Positions 31,702-41,095 of a DNA stretch of 64,000 nucleotides are shown here, in pieces. A model generated the notes under the pieces. It ran no database searches. It was given only the letters and a program-made list of their open reading frames with translations, and had not been told where the DNA came from. The number at the start of each line of letters is the position of its first letter. Positions within the stretch are counted from its first letter, which is position 1. Both the position numbers and the translations under genes were made by a program. The DNA is from Polyangiaceae bacterium (lineage in GTDB: Bacteria > Myxococcota_A > Polyangia > Polyangiales > Polyangiaceae): contig JAQSWN010000009.1 in assembly GCA_029266615.1 (NCBI GenBank), positions 1-64,000 of the forward strand. The letters are read 5' to 3'.

Positions 31702-32237
31702 CAAACCGTCCAGTGCCCGGTGGGCGCCGATCCGGGTCAGGAGAACGCGCTTGCTCGTAAAACGCCAGCGTGGTTCGGCCTGCCAGGGCTGCGGCGCAGG
31801 GGCAGCCCTCCAAAATTCGAAGCAGCTCAAACGCGCGGCCCCTGTGCGGCCCTGTCTGGAAATGAGACCGAGCCAAGGTTCCAGCTCAGAAAACTCCCAC
31901 CTTCTTACCGGCGCGGAAGCCGAAGCCGACGCCGGACCCGGCCGAGGTCCAACCCGGCCCGCTCGAACATCGTCGAGCAGCTCGCTGGAGCACGACGAGC
32001 GCGCGCTCGTCGTCAGGGTGACTACGGCAAAGAGGTTACGTCGCGCGAAGAGCCGCGACGGGCACAGTCGTCGCGGTACCCCGCCGAGGCTGCCGAGACC
32101 CGCGCCGCGCGTGAACGCCAGCGCACCGTGGAAGGGCTTCATCGATTGAAGTCCAGGCCGGAGCAGAACGTCGATAGGGCGCCAGGGCGCGCTTTGTGAC
32201 GCGCGAATTCTTGCCGGGTGTACCCTCGCTCGCTCGT
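31702..32237. other. Divergent intergenic region
   Basis: This 536-base stretch lies between the ECF sigma gene (minus) and the coiled-coil kinase (plus). Reading frames here look like chance: no signal, domain or ribosome site. It should hold both promoters, but I could not place a convincing -35/-10 pair. Confidence 0.5.
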
Positions 32238-33320
32238 ATGCCGGCCCAGGACAAGACTCCAGAGCGCGAACAGACCGACGAGAGCCTCCGGGTCGAGCGC
32301 GAGAAGGCGGATGCCGACTTCGGTGAACGGCAAGCCGCCATCGAGGAAGCTGCCGATGCCATCATCGAAAAGGCTCGCGAACGGGCCGATCGAGTCCTGG
32401 CCGCTGCTCGCGCTAGGTCGGATGTTCGACTGGCCCTTCCGAGCGCCGAGTCCGTCCAAGTCATCGAGACGGAGCGACAGCAGGAAGATGACGCGCTACG
32501 CGAAGAGCGGACGTCGGCTGACGAAACAATCCGGGCAGAGCGCGCCGAACAGGTGGCTCTCTCCCCTGAGCGAGCGGCGACGGACAAGAACCTCTTGCAC
32601 GAACGCGCTCGAGCCGACACGGCGGTGACGGCGCGGGACGTATTCTTGGGCATCGTCAGTCACGACCTCAGGAACCTTCTGGGCGGAATGGTGGGCTTTG
32701 CGTCTCTCATCGCCGAAGGCGTTCCGCGTGGGGATCAGGAAAATCGAACGATCGCGTACGCCCAGCGCATCAAGCGCACAGGCGCCCGCATGAATCGGCT
32801 GATTGGGGACTTGATCGACGTCGCGAGCATCGAGGCGGGCGTGCTCGCGGTGAGGCCCGAGGTTTCCGACCCGGCCCTCCTCGTGAACGAAGCGGTGGAG
32901 AATTTCCAGGAACAGGCATCCGGAAAGGGCATTTCCCTGACCGCGAACATCGTCGCGCCTCTGCTTGCAGCGTCGTTCGACGCGGCGCGCATCCTGCAGG
33001 TGCTCGTGAACTTGCTGAGCAATGCCATCAAGTTCACGCCGCCCACTGGCAGCGTCGTCGTGCACGTCGAATCCACGGCAGAGGACCTACGGTTCAAGGT
33101 CTTGGACAGCGGCCCGGGAATTCCGCAAGCCAAGCTGGAGGCCGTCTTCGAGCGCTTCCTGCAAGTGTCCGAGCACGATCGGCGCGGCGTGGGGCTTGGG
33201 CTCTATATCTCCAAGTGCATCGTGCAAGGACACGGCGGGCGCATTTGGGCAGAGAGCACGCCCGGGGAGGGAAGCACGTTCTGCTTCACCCTTCCCGCCC
33301 AGGGTGCGGTGCGGCGTTGA
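32238..33320 (+). CDS. Histidine kinase with N-terminal coiled coil
   Basis: The 360-residue soluble kinase starts with ~130 residues of continuous charged coiled coil (REKADADFGERQAAIEEAAD and on) instead of a sensory domain, followed by HisKA with IVSHDLRNLLGG (H142) and a HATPase with NLLSNAIKFTP, DSGPGIP and GVGLGLYISK. The coiled coil may mediate partner binding or oligomerisation, as in related myxobacterial kinases. I used ATG 32238; GTG 32196 would add 14 residues. No response regulator is adjacent. Confidence 0.85.
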   Translation: MPAQDKTPEREQTDESLRVEREKADADFGERQAAIEEAADAIIEKARERADRVLAAARARSDVRLALPSAESVQVIETERQQEDDALREERTSADETIRAERAEQVALSPERAATDKNLLHERARADTAVTARDVFLGIVSHDLRNLLGGMVGFASLIAEGVPRGDQENRTIAYAQRIKRTGARMNRLIGDLIDVASIEAGVLAVRPEVSDPALLVNEAVENFQEQASGKGISLTANIVAPLLAASFDAARILQVLVNLLSNAIKFTPPTGSVVVHVESTAEDLRFKVLDSGPGIPQAKLEAVFERFLQVSEHDRRGVGLGLYISKCIVQGHGGRIWAESTPGEGSTFCFTLPAQGAVRR

Positions 33321-33356
33321 CGGGGCGACTCATAAGCCCACTGCTTCACGGGCTGG

Positions 33357-35081
33357 CTACCGGCGTTTGCCCGCCGTGAACAGACGCGCGAAAAGCGACC
33401 GTTGCTCTCCGCTGCCGATCACGATGAGCTGGCCGCCCGCTGGCAACACGGCGCTAGCAGCGGGACTGGTGACGGTCTCGTTGCCATGTTGCATCGCAAG
33501 GACGTGCAACCCCGTCCGCGCACCGATGCCGCTATCGGCCAGGGACTGACCTGCGAGTGTTACCGGCACAGACAGGACGAAAAGATCTGCGCCCTCCCCG
33601 AGGACGATGGCCTCCCGGTGATGAAGCAGCGCGATCAGCGAGATGACGCCCAGAGAGTTGTAGCTGAGCACGAACTGCGCGCCCGCACGGTGGATGGCCT
33701 CCAGGTTTCGCTCATGGGTGATGCGGCTCACGATGTGAATGTCCGGATTCAGTCGGCGGCAGTAGATGGAGAGAAAGATGTTCGTCGCGTCGTCGTTCGT
33801 AGTCACAATGACGGATGGCGCACGCTCGATGCCCGCTTCGGCCAGCACCCGCCGGTCCGCCGCGTCCCCGACGAACACCTTGTCTGCTAGTTTTCCGAGG
33901 CTCTCGGCTTGAGCGGGGGCCTTCTCGATCAAGTGGACGGCGACGCCGCGTTGGCGGAGCGCGAGCGTCGCCGCTTGGCCCACCTTGCCGCCGCCTAGCA
34001 CCAGCACCGGGTTCTCATTCGGCTGATAGATGACGAACATCGCGTTGAGCTCGTTCACTTGGTCCTCGGTACCGACCACGACTGCAACGCTGTAGTCGCC
34101 CAGAACCGTGTCGCCGCGGGCGGGGAGCAGCACGCCCCGCTGCCAGTGAGCCACGATCGTCAAGCCAGTCAGCTCCCGCAGCCGCGTCTCTTTCACGGTG
34201 CGGCCCGCGAGTGGCGTCTTATGGACCGAGAATTCGGCGATGAGGAGGGACTTGAAACGACCCACCACCTGGGCCTGAATCGGACCGGCGCTGACACGTC
34301 CCGCCAGGTGCTCACCCAGCTTGCGCTTGAGCGCGAGCACCGAGCTTGCGCCCGCGAGCTCGAGTATGTCCTCGGAGTCATCGTGCTCGGTGATCGCCGC
34401 AATGGCAACTTGACTGTCGTACTCACGCACCGTGAGCGTGATGTTCGTGTTGTCCGCGTCGCCCAGATTGGCCACGATCAGCCGCGCGCGCTCGGCGCGT
34501 ACGGCCTCGTACGTCTTGCGCGCGTCCACTTCGCCGAGTACCACCGAATAGCCGTCAGCGTGTAACGTGCCCGCAACGGCGGCATCCGGCTCGAGCAAAA
34601 AGTACGGTATCTCGAGCAACTTCAGGCGCTCGATCATGCCCAACGCGATCCCATCCAGCCTGCAAAAGATGACATGTCCCGTCACATCCAGGGGTGCTTC
34701 CCGGGGCGCGCGGAGCCGCAGCTGCGCCTCGAGCCAAGGCGCGTAAAAGAACCTAATGAAGGCAAACGGCATCACGACGAGTAGGAGCACCAGGCCGGTC
34801 AGCAGCACCACCACCGTGAAGGCTCGACCCACGTCGGAGTGGAACGTGATGTCTCCAAAACCGAGCGTGCTCATCGTAGTGAGAGTCCAATAGATGCTCG
34901 TAAACCACGAGTGATCGCGGCCCTCCACGCGCTGCATGATCACGTGGAACATGCCCGAGAAGAGCGCGACCGCGATGACTAGCGAGAGGATTAGCGTCAC
35001 CAAAGGCCTGAGGTTTTGCCGACCGCGAACGTCGGCGAACATCAGCGCCACTTGTGCTACCAGCGTCTTCAACTGCCTCAC
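33357..35081 (-). CDS. K+ channel with two RCK (TrkA) domains
   Basis: The 574-residue protein is a two-helix potassium channel. TM1 (about 28-49) is followed by a pore loop YWTLTTMSTLGFGD (filter 72-77, with Phe in place of the usual Tyr) and TM2 (about 87-108). Two tandem TrkA_N/TrkA_C units follow. The second has a good nucleotide loop (VLVLGGGKVGQAA); the first has a degenerate one (HVIFCRLDG). RCK domains gate such channels through nucleotides or ions. The start is GTG 35081. It converges with the kinase gene ending at 33320, 36 bases away. It probably contributes to K+ and osmotic balance. Confidence 0.92.
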   Translation of the reverse strand: MRQLKTLVAQVALMFADVRGRQNLRPLVTLILSLVIAVALFSGMFHVIMQRVEGRDHSWFTSIYWTLTTMSTLGFGDITFHSDVGRAFTVVVLLTGLVLLLVVMPFAFIRFFYAPWLEAQLRLRAPREAPLDVTGHVIFCRLDGIALGMIERLKLLEIPYFLLEPDAAVAGTLHADGYSVVLGEVDARKTYEAVRAERARLIVANLGDADNTNITLTVREYDSQVAIAAITEHDDSEDILELAGASSVLALKRKLGEHLAGRVSAGPIQAQVVGRFKSLLIAEFSVHKTPLAGRTVKETRLRELTGLTIVAHWQRGVLLPARGDTVLGDYSVAVVVGTEDQVNELNAMFVIYQPNENPVLVLGGGKVGQAATLALRQRGVAVHLIEKAPAQAESLGKLADKVFVGDAADRRVLAEAGIERAPSVIVTTNDDATNIFLSIYCRRLNPDIHIVSRITHERNLEAIHRAGAQFVLSYNSLGVISLIALLHHREAIVLGEGADLFVLSVPVTLAGQSLADSGIGARTGLHVLAMQHGNETVTSPAASAVLPAGGQLIVIGSGEQRSLFARLFTAGKRR

Positions 35082-35301
35082 CGTGAATGCTAGTCGACCT
35101 TACGGCAGGCGAGGTCGCCGATTTACCGTTCGAAGGCCAGCTGTGAGTGCCGCGCAGCGCTAATTCTTGCTGGTCGAATGGCGACTCTGCGGATCAACCG
35201 GAACGCCTCATCTCGATAGTGGGTCAGAACGTGGCACGGGGAGCGATCTGATCGGAACACGAGCGCGCGGCTGAAGCGTCTTCGGCCAGCACGAGACGTG
35301 C

Positions 35302-36876
35302 GTGGTAGCGTGCACGGTAGTGTCCCGCGCTCACTTTCACGAATTCGAAAAGAAGGTCCGGGTGAGGCCGCTGCGTAAGCGCGACTTCGCCGCCGTCGTC
35401 GAGCTACAGCTCGCTTGCTTTCCCAAAATGAAGCCGTGGTCTAGAGCTCAGTTCGACAGCCAGCTCCGGCTCTTCCCCGAAGGCCAACTCGGCATCGAAT
35501 ACGAGGGGCGCCTGGTGGCGTCTGCGTCGAGCCTGATCGTCAAGTTCGACCTGTACACCGATTGGCACGATTGGGCGCGCCTCTCGGACAGCGGCATGAT
35601 TCGCAACCACGATGCCAAAGGGGACGCCCTGTACGGTATCGAGATCATGGTGCACCCGGACTACCGCGGCATGCGGCTGGCCCGCCGACTCTACGAGGCA
35701 CGCAAGAACCTGTGCCGGGAGAAGAATCTGAGGCGCATGGTGATTGGCGGTCGCATTCCCGGTTACCAGCAGCACGCAAAGCGGCTCACTGCCGAGGCTT
35801 ATGTAGCGCGCGTTCAGAGCAAGAAGTTGGTCGACCCCGTGCTGACCACGCAGCTCGCCAATGGCTTCGAGCTCGTGCGCTTGATGCACGACTACATGCC
35901 GTCCGACGAGGACTCGGGAGGCTGGGCCACGCACATGGAGTGGACCAACCCTCATTACGTCGCAGACGCCAGGCGCAGAATCGCGCCCATAGAGCTGGTC
36001 CGCGTCGCCGCGGTTCAGTACCAGATGCGTCGCATCAGCAGCTTCGAAGAGCTGGCCCAGCAGGTGCAGTTCTTCGTCGATGCCGCGAGCGACTATCACT
36101 GCGACTTTTTGCTGTTTCCCGAGCTGTTCACGCTTCAGCTATTGTCACTGACGCAAGGGAAGCGTCCGGGGTTAGCTGCCCGCAAACTCGCCAGCTTCAC
36201 GCCGAGGTACTTGCACCTCATGACCACGCTGGCGGTGAAGTACAACGTGAACATCGTCGGCGGCAGCCAGTTCGTGATCGAGCGTGGGAAGCTGTTCAAC
36301 ATCTCCTACCTATTTCGTCGAAACGGCACTCTCGAAAGACAACACAAGATCCATATTGCCCCGGGAGAGCGGCGGTGGTGGGGCGTAGAAGGTGGGTCGA
36401 AGGTCCAGGCGTTCGAGACGGACCGAGGCCGCATTGCGATCGCGGTAGGCTACGACATCGAATTCCCCGAGCTGGCGCGCCTGTGCGCCAAGCAGGGGGC
36501 GCAGATTCTCTTTTGTCCCTTCAACGCCGACCAGCGCACCTCCTACATGCGCATTCGCCACTGCGCGCAGGCGCGCTGCATCGAAAACCACGTGTACGTC
36601 GTGATCGCGGGCTGCACCGGGAACCTGCCGTCGGTCGAAAATGCCGACCTTCACTATGCGCAGTCCGCTATTCTCACGCCGGCCGACATTGCTTTCGCGC
36701 GCGAAGGGATTGCGGCCGAAGCGGAGCCGAACATCGAAACTCTGGTGATGCACGACGTAGACATCGAGCTCTTGCGCCGTCACCGCTACGCGGGCGCTAC
36801 TCAAAACTGGAATGACCGTCGAAGGGACTTGTACGAAATTCGCTTCGGCCCCGATAACGAGAAAGCAAGCGTGTAA
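35302..36876 (+). CDS. GNAT acetyltransferase-nitrilase fusion lacking the catalytic Cys
   Basis: The 524-residue protein joins a GNAT domain (about 18-215, with IEIMVHPDYRGMRLARRLYEA as the acetyl-CoA loop) to a carbon-nitrogen hydrolase domain (230-510). This fusion family is widespread (YhcX type). In the nitrilase triad, Glu is present (FPELFT, E274) and Lys is present (QHKIHIAPGE, K349). The nucleophile site, normally CYDxEFPE, reads GYDIEFPE, with Gly383 encoded by GGC in place of TGC or TGT. The amidase activity is therefore probably lost, or the domain is now a binding module. The GNAT half looks intact. The start is GTG 35302. It is monocistronic. Confidence 0.88.
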   Translation: MVACTVVSRAHFHEFEKKVRVRPLRKRDFAAVVELQLACFPKMKPWSRAQFDSQLRLFPEGQLGIEYEGRLVASASSLIVKFDLYTDWHDWARLSDSGMIRNHDAKGDALYGIEIMVHPDYRGMRLARRLYEARKNLCREKNLRRMVIGGRIPGYQQHAKRLTAEAYVARVQSKKLVDPVLTTQLANGFELVRLMHDYMPSDEDSGGWATHMEWTNPHYVADARRRIAPIELVRVAAVQYQMRRISSFEELAQQVQFFVDAASDYHCDFLLFPELFTLQLLSLTQGKRPGLAARKLASFTPRYLHLMTTLAVKYNVNIVGGSQFVIERGKLFNISYLFRRNGTLERQHKIHIAPGERRWWGVEGGSKVQAFETDRGRIAIAVGYDIEFPELARLCAKQGAQILFCPFNADQRTSYMRIRHCAQARCIENHVYVVIAGCTGNLPSVENADLHYAQSAILTPADIAFAREGIAAEAEPNIETLVMHDVDIELLRRHRYAGATQNWNDRRRDLYEIRFGPDNEKASV

Positions 36877-37208
36877 GGATGGGGAACCGGCAAAGAGCGC
36901 GGTGGCGCCCGCTTCGGTCATGTCTTCCACACTTTACGCGCGCTCGGTAGGGCGCCTGGCATGCCAAGTGTGTTGTGCCAATCCACGGTGGGAAAGCTCT
37001 CTTTCGATGGCGAGGTGCCATCGTTCTCGCCGGACCGCTGGTGTCACTCGGTCCGATCTGCTGATGAACGTGCCCGTGCGTGAACGATACGTTCGCGCGT
37101 GCCGTCTTCAGGGTTCGGGTCGCGTAGACTGCTCTCGGTGAACGCGTCATTTCCCGGACGCGGCCCAGCGATAGGGCGGGAACGGTGGAGACGGGCATCG
37201 TGGGACCC
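36877..37208. other. Intergenic gap, no gene seen
   Basis: The bases between the GNAT-nitrilase stop and the LysR remnant promoter show no supported gene, RNA or repeat. Confidence 0.5.
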
Positions 37209-37239
37209 TTGACAATACTCCCCTTGCGCGGCCGTAAAT
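37209..37239 (+). promoter_or_regulatory. Sigma-70-like promoter of the LysR remnant
   Basis: TTGACA (37209-37214) is a perfect -35 box. A GTAAAT stretch at 37234-37239 is a weak -10 at a 19-base spacing. The GTG start of the LysR remnant follows 6 bases later, so a transcript would be nearly leaderless or the true -10 lies elsewhere. Confidence 0.35.
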
Positions 37240-37245
37240 CGGGGC

Positions 37246-37528
37246 GTGAGCGCGTCCCAGTTTTCGCAGCTCGAAGCCTTCTTGGCGGTGGCGCGCGCTC
37301 AGAGCTTCAGTGGCGCCGCGCGTGAGCTCGGAGTCTCCCGCTCGGCGGTGAGTCAGAGCGTGCGTCAGCTCTAGGACGACCTGCGTGTGACGCTGGTTAC
37401 TATCCGAGCCGCGCCAAAGCTCTGCACCGCTCCGGCTCTTCGTCCAGACGGTCCGAGAGCTAACCGCCGAGCGCGCCGCTCCTAAGTCGCGGACAGAGGC
37501 TGACGAGGTCCACAGCAACGCGATGTGA
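37246..37528 (+). pseudogene. Internally deleted LysR-type regulator
   Basis: GTG 37246 opens a textbook LysR helix-turn-helix (FSQLEAFLAVARAQSFSGAA, then SRSAVSQSVRQL). A TAG at 37372 replaces the usual Glu codon, and DDLRVTL continues after it. Immediately downstream, in two other frames, come YYPSRA and SAPLRLFVQTVREL, the normal C-terminal end of LysR proteins, with a stop at 37526-37528. About 220 codons of effector-binding domain are therefore missing between roughly 37390 and 37400, with at least one nonsense change and one frameshift besides. It is clearly dead as a full regulator. Confidence 0.85.
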
Positions 37529-37634
37529 ATTCGCCTCACTGCGTTCGCAAAGCTCACCGCGCTTTTTCGAAGCCGCTTGCAGAGCACGACCTCACCCGAC
37601 GCCACCGTGCAATGAGCCGGCAGGCTTGGCCTGA

Positions 37635-39530
37635 CTACAACGTGACCAACAGCAGCGCGCCCGGCCCGCTCACTTTCACGCTCACCATGCCGCCCGTGAC
37701 CGTGACCGCAGGCAGCTCCGTGAGAGAAGTGCTGCCCACCTGCAGCGAGTACGCCTTGGCTGAGGTCGCGGTCGAGCCGGTCAGCTCCAGCGTCAGCGAG
37801 CGTTCTTCGGTCGTACGGTTGACGAGGACGACGGTGGTCGCGCCGTCTTCGCTGCGCTTGGCCGCGTACGCCGCGAGGTCAGCCACCTTGCTCGCAGCGG
37901 CCAACGCCTGATCACCAAACTTGCCGCCGGCGCCGTCGTAGTTGCGATAGAGGCGAAACGCCCAGTAAGCGGGGGTGGGCGCTTTCGTCTCCGTGTTCCA
38001 AGGGAACTGCCACCACGCGGCGAGGCGAACACCCTCTCGGCCAAAGATGCCCAGCACGTCCGCCTGCAGGATGGCCGCTTCCGGTCGATCGGGCCAAAAG
38101 TTGTATTCTGAAACGCAGATGCCAGTGCCGGGATAGTTCTCGCGGATCCACTGGCGGACGCGCGGCAAGAACTGCACGCTCTTGTTCGCAAAGAGCCCGC
38201 CCAGCCAGTCCGGTTCTACATACTGCGGATCCCACAGCGAGCGCGGTGCCTCGAGGCGCCGAGCCTCCTGCGCGGCATCCTGCTGCGGATAATAATGAAG
38301 GTCTACGCAGTCCACGAGTCGCTTGCCATGCGAGGCCTCGTACGCCGCGAGCTGCTTCAAGTACCACGCAAGGAGCGGCGCACCGTATTGCTGTTCTTCG
38401 CCCGGAACATCGGCCTTCAACGTGTCCGCAACGTTCCAGGTGCCGTAGCCGAGGATGATGGCGCTAGGATCGGCGGCCTTGATTGCAGGCGCATAGTCGA
38501 AGGTCTTTTGCAGCACCTCGGCGTAGCTGACGGACTTCGGATGCACGTCGCTGTGAGTGTGCGACCACAGCATCATCTCGTTGTCTAGTGCGTAGAAGCG
38601 CGGACGTTGGGCGCCAAACTTGGCGAGCAGAGCCGCGACGTGCATGGTCGCAAACTCAGGGCCAACCTGCATGCTCGTATTTTGCCACGATGTCTCGCCA
38701 CCGAGAATGACGCCCTGGGCATTCTCGCCGTTGCCGCATTGTGGTCGCCACTCGTCGAAGCGCAGCTGGTCGGGATACTGGGTGCTCGGGTATCCGCAGG
38801 ATTTGTCGTCCGCCTTGGCGACGTAGCCGATGGTTGGGATGGTGATGAGCGTGCTCGCGCCGGCGGCGATTGTGCCGCGCACGAATACGTCCTCGAAGGT
38901 CGCAAAACCTGCGTCCCCGGGAGCTCCTTCGGCTTCGACTCCGAAGGGGCTCGTCGCCATCACGTTCTGAAAGAACCAGTCGCGCGCCGTGTTGGTGACG
39001 CCGTTCTGCCAGTTGTAACGCGTGGCAGCGTTGCCACCCCATCGGTTCAAGGTTGCTCCGCTATCGCGAAGTCCCTGCTCAGTCGCCAATGCTACGCCGT
39101 AAATTTCCGGGCTTATCGCGTGAGTGACGGTCTTCGTCGCAACGATGACGTCCGCGGCGCCGCTCGCAGGAACGCATTGCTTGTTCGTGCACAGCTCGCC
39201 CCAATCACACACGCCGCACACCGCTCCACATCCGTCATCCCCACAGCTCGCGTCGTTGCAGACCGGGACGCAACTGGCGGAGGCTCCGGAGCTTCCAGCC
39301 GCTCCGGCGACCCCGCCCATAGCCGCGCCCGCGGCACTACTCAATCCACCGGAGCTCCCGCCTGCGGACCCGCCGGAGCTCGTGCCTGCGGCTCCGCTCC
39401 CGCCACCCACCGCGGTGCCACCGGCGCTCGGCGGAGTTCCGGGCGAGCCGCTACTTCCGCAGTGCATGGAGCCCAAAGCGCTGAAAAGCACCGCGAGATG
39501 AAATGGATAGGGAGCGCGCAAAGAGGGCAT
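37635..39530 (-). CDS. Secreted GH44-type glycoside hydrolase lipoprotein
   Basis: The 631-residue protein has a signal peptide to Cys24 (lipobox GSMHC is atypical), a Gly/Ser/Ala linker (25-85), a Cys-rich knot (87-119, eight or more Cys) and a GH44 catalytic region from ~125. Hallmarks are NRWGGNAATRYNWQ, acid/base Glu in YALDNE (E318) and nucleophile in VSEYNFWPD (E475), plus a C-terminal beta domain. GH44 enzymes cleave beta-1,4-glucans such as xyloglucan or carboxymethyl cellulose. I used ATG 39530 (GAAGG site). It is flanked by two internally deleted genes, suggesting a rearranged locus. Confidence 0.88.
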   Translation of the reverse strand: MPSLRAPYPFHLAVLFSALGSMHCGSSGSPGTPPSAGGTAVGGGSGAAGTSSGGSAGGSSGGLSSAAGAAMGGVAGAAGSSGASASCVPVCNDASCGDDGCGAVCGVCDWGELCTNKQCVPASGAADVIVATKTVTHAISPEIYGVALATEQGLRDSGATLNRWGGNAATRYNWQNGVTNTARDWFFQNVMATSPFGVEAEGAPGDAGFATFEDVFVRGTIAAGASTLITIPTIGYVAKADDKSCGYPSTQYPDQLRFDEWRPQCGNGENAQGVILGGETSWQNTSMQVGPEFATMHVAALLAKFGAQRPRFYALDNEMMLWSHTHSDVHPKSVSYAEVLQKTFDYAPAIKAADPSAIILGYGTWNVADTLKADVPGEEQQYGAPLLAWYLKQLAAYEASHGKRLVDCVDLHYYPQQDAAQEARRLEAPRSLWDPQYVEPDWLGGLFANKSVQFLPRVRQWIRENYPGTGICVSEYNFWPDRPEAAILQADVLGIFGREGVRLAAWWQFPWNTETKAPTPAYWAFRLYRNYDGAGGKFGDQALAAASKVADLAAYAAKRSEDGATTVVLVNRTTEERSLTLELTGSTATSAKAYSLQVGSTSLTELPAVTVTGGMVSVKVSGPGALLLVTL

Positions 39531-39623
39531 GCCTTCAAGTGCCCGTTGCGGCACTTTCGGTGCCACCCTCGACACACTTTTTGAACGACCCGCGCGTGCT
39601 CACGGCGGACGCGCTCGCCTCAG

Positions 39624-39959
39624 CTACTGGAGTATCTCGTACTTCCTGTACAGGAAGACGCCGCGCAGGTCGATGCCGATGATGCGGTCCCACTCTTGCT
39701 CGTCTACCTCTGCGGTCGGCACCAATTTCTTGGGTTCGACGCCCGCGTTGTTATCGCACCGGACTGCGAGCGACCTCCCGCCGGCTTCTTCGATCAGTCG
39801 AGCCGTCATGAGGTTCTCGTCGTTGGCTACGTCTGCGACGGCGACGTGAGCTCCCTTGCGCGCGAATGCCAGCGCCGCGGCACGCCCGATTCCGCTGGCC
39901 GCGCCCGTCACGAAGGCGACCTTCCCGTCGAAATCCTTGTCTCTCCTCGCTGGGCTCAT
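39624..39959 (-). pseudogene. Internally deleted, truncated short-chain dehydrogenase
   Basis: The 111-codon frame starts like a normal SDR (GKVAFVTGAASGIGRAAA, then VAVADV) but jumps from LAVRCD straight to NNAGVEP, skipping about 30-35 residues that normally separate these motifs. It stops at KYEILQ, before the Ser and YxxxK catalytic region. It therefore lacks a complete cofactor domain and the active site. ATG 39959 overlaps the stop of the intact SDR gene (ATGA). It may still be transcribed, but an enzyme is not expected. Confidence 0.8.
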
Positions 39960-40726
39960 CGCTCATCTCTCTCGTGGCGCTTGGAATCGGACTCGTCGCG
40001 AAAGCGAATGTCGGTCGCGCGGGCGAGCTCTTCCAAGAGCTGGTCTTGGAAGCTCACGTCGCTGACCGACGCGTGGGCCTCCGTGCGGCGTTGGTGGTGC
40101 CAGTAGCCGCCGCTCGTACAGGCTTCGGACGCTTGGCTCGTGGCGAGCCATTCTTGGGTGAGGTGGCCGAGCCGCAGATCGTCAGGCGCGTTGGGCCCGC
40201 CCATCTTCGTGGGCACCCATCCCGGGTCCACGGAGTTGCTGAGCACCCCTGGCCAGCGGCGCGCGACCGCAGCCGCGAGCGTGGTCACGAAGAGCTTGCT
40301 ATCCGAATAGGTTCCGCTGACGCGACGGCCACTCCAATCCATCCCTTCGAGTCGCGGGTGCCCTCCACGGTGCATGTCACTACTCAGGTAAATCAAGCGC
40401 TTCGGCGGTTGGAGCAGCATCGTGAGCACGTACGGAGCGACGACGTTGACCGGTAGCACCGTTGGTCCCTCGTAGACGCCGGCGTTGTGGATCACGACGT
40501 CGAGGGCACCCAAGGCGTTCACTTGGTCGGCAACGCCCCGGGTCTGCTCGAGATCCGCGAGGTCTCCGAACACGACGTCTGCGCCCTGGGCCAACAGATC
40601 CTTCATCGCGTCCAGCCGACGCTCGGCCCGCGCATGCACGACGACCTGATGCCCGTCCCCGAGGAGGGTCTGGGCCGTCGCTCGGCCGAGCCCATCGGCG
40701 GAGCCGGTTACGAGCACGCGACTCAC
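39956..40726 (-). CDS. Short-chain dehydrogenase/reductase
   Basis: The 256-residue SDR has VTGSADGLGRA (cofactor loop), FGDLADL, HNAGVY, LSSDMH (catalytic Ser) and the active-site YSDSK. The C-terminal ~45 residues are charged and unlike the core. I used GTG 40726, which has GAGG 8 bases upstream. The substrate is unknown. Its stop overlaps the truncated SDR gene by 4 bases. The 366 bases upstream (40727-41092) show no gene. Confidence 0.82.
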   Translation of the reverse strand: MSRVLVTGSADGLGRATAQTLLGDGHQVVVHARAERRLDAMKDLLAQGADVVFGDLADLEQTRGVADQVNALGALDVVIHNAGVYEGPTVLPVNVVAPYVLTMLLQPPKRLIYLSSDMHRGGHPRLEGMDWSGRRVSGTYSDSKLFVTTLAAAVARRWPGVLSNSVDPGWVPTKMGGPNAPDDLRLGHLTQEWLATSQASEACTSGGYWHHQRRTEAHASVSDVSFQDQLLEELARATDIRFRDESDSKRHERDER

Positions 40727-41080
40727 GGCGTCACCTCGCACGAGAGCGTCTCGATCTTTTCTTCTGCTGTCGTCACTACCCTGCTCCTTCCGGCTATCTC
40801 GCGAACGTCACGGATGAGCGTCGTCTGCTCACCGCCTCACCATGAGGCCACGTCCGGGACTTTCCCGACGGAGCCGCGTCTGCGACCCGTCGCTGAAGTA
40901 GAACTAGGGCCCAGCGCCGCCGGTGGGTAGGCGGCAAATACGTGACAGCCTGGTTAGCTACCCTGGACAACGCAGAATCGCTCCGAACGCCGGTAGCGGC
41001 TCATCGATAGCGAGGCGCATTCGTTCGCTCGCAGTCGCGGGCGCACGACAACGCGCCGAGTGCGGCCGCGCGGCGCAGCA

Positions 41081-41095
41081 TGAGTCACTGACTCA
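41081..41095 (-). terminator. Small inverted repeat at the mocA-like stop
   Basis: TGAGTCA-C-TGACTCA is a perfect 7-bp inverted repeat with a one-base centre that includes the stop codon of the mocA-like gene. The lack of a loop makes a binding site more likely than an intrinsic terminator; either is possible. The rest of 40727-41092 holds nothing I can support. Confidence 0.25.

Noticed and set aside
36889-37141. Small frames after the GNAT-nitrilase gene
   Set aside because: No ribosome site, domain or codon bias; consistent with chance in high-GC DNA.
37635-39530. Plus-strand frames over the GH44 gene
   Set aside because: They are antisense shadows of a gene with clear GH44 motifs on the minus strand.
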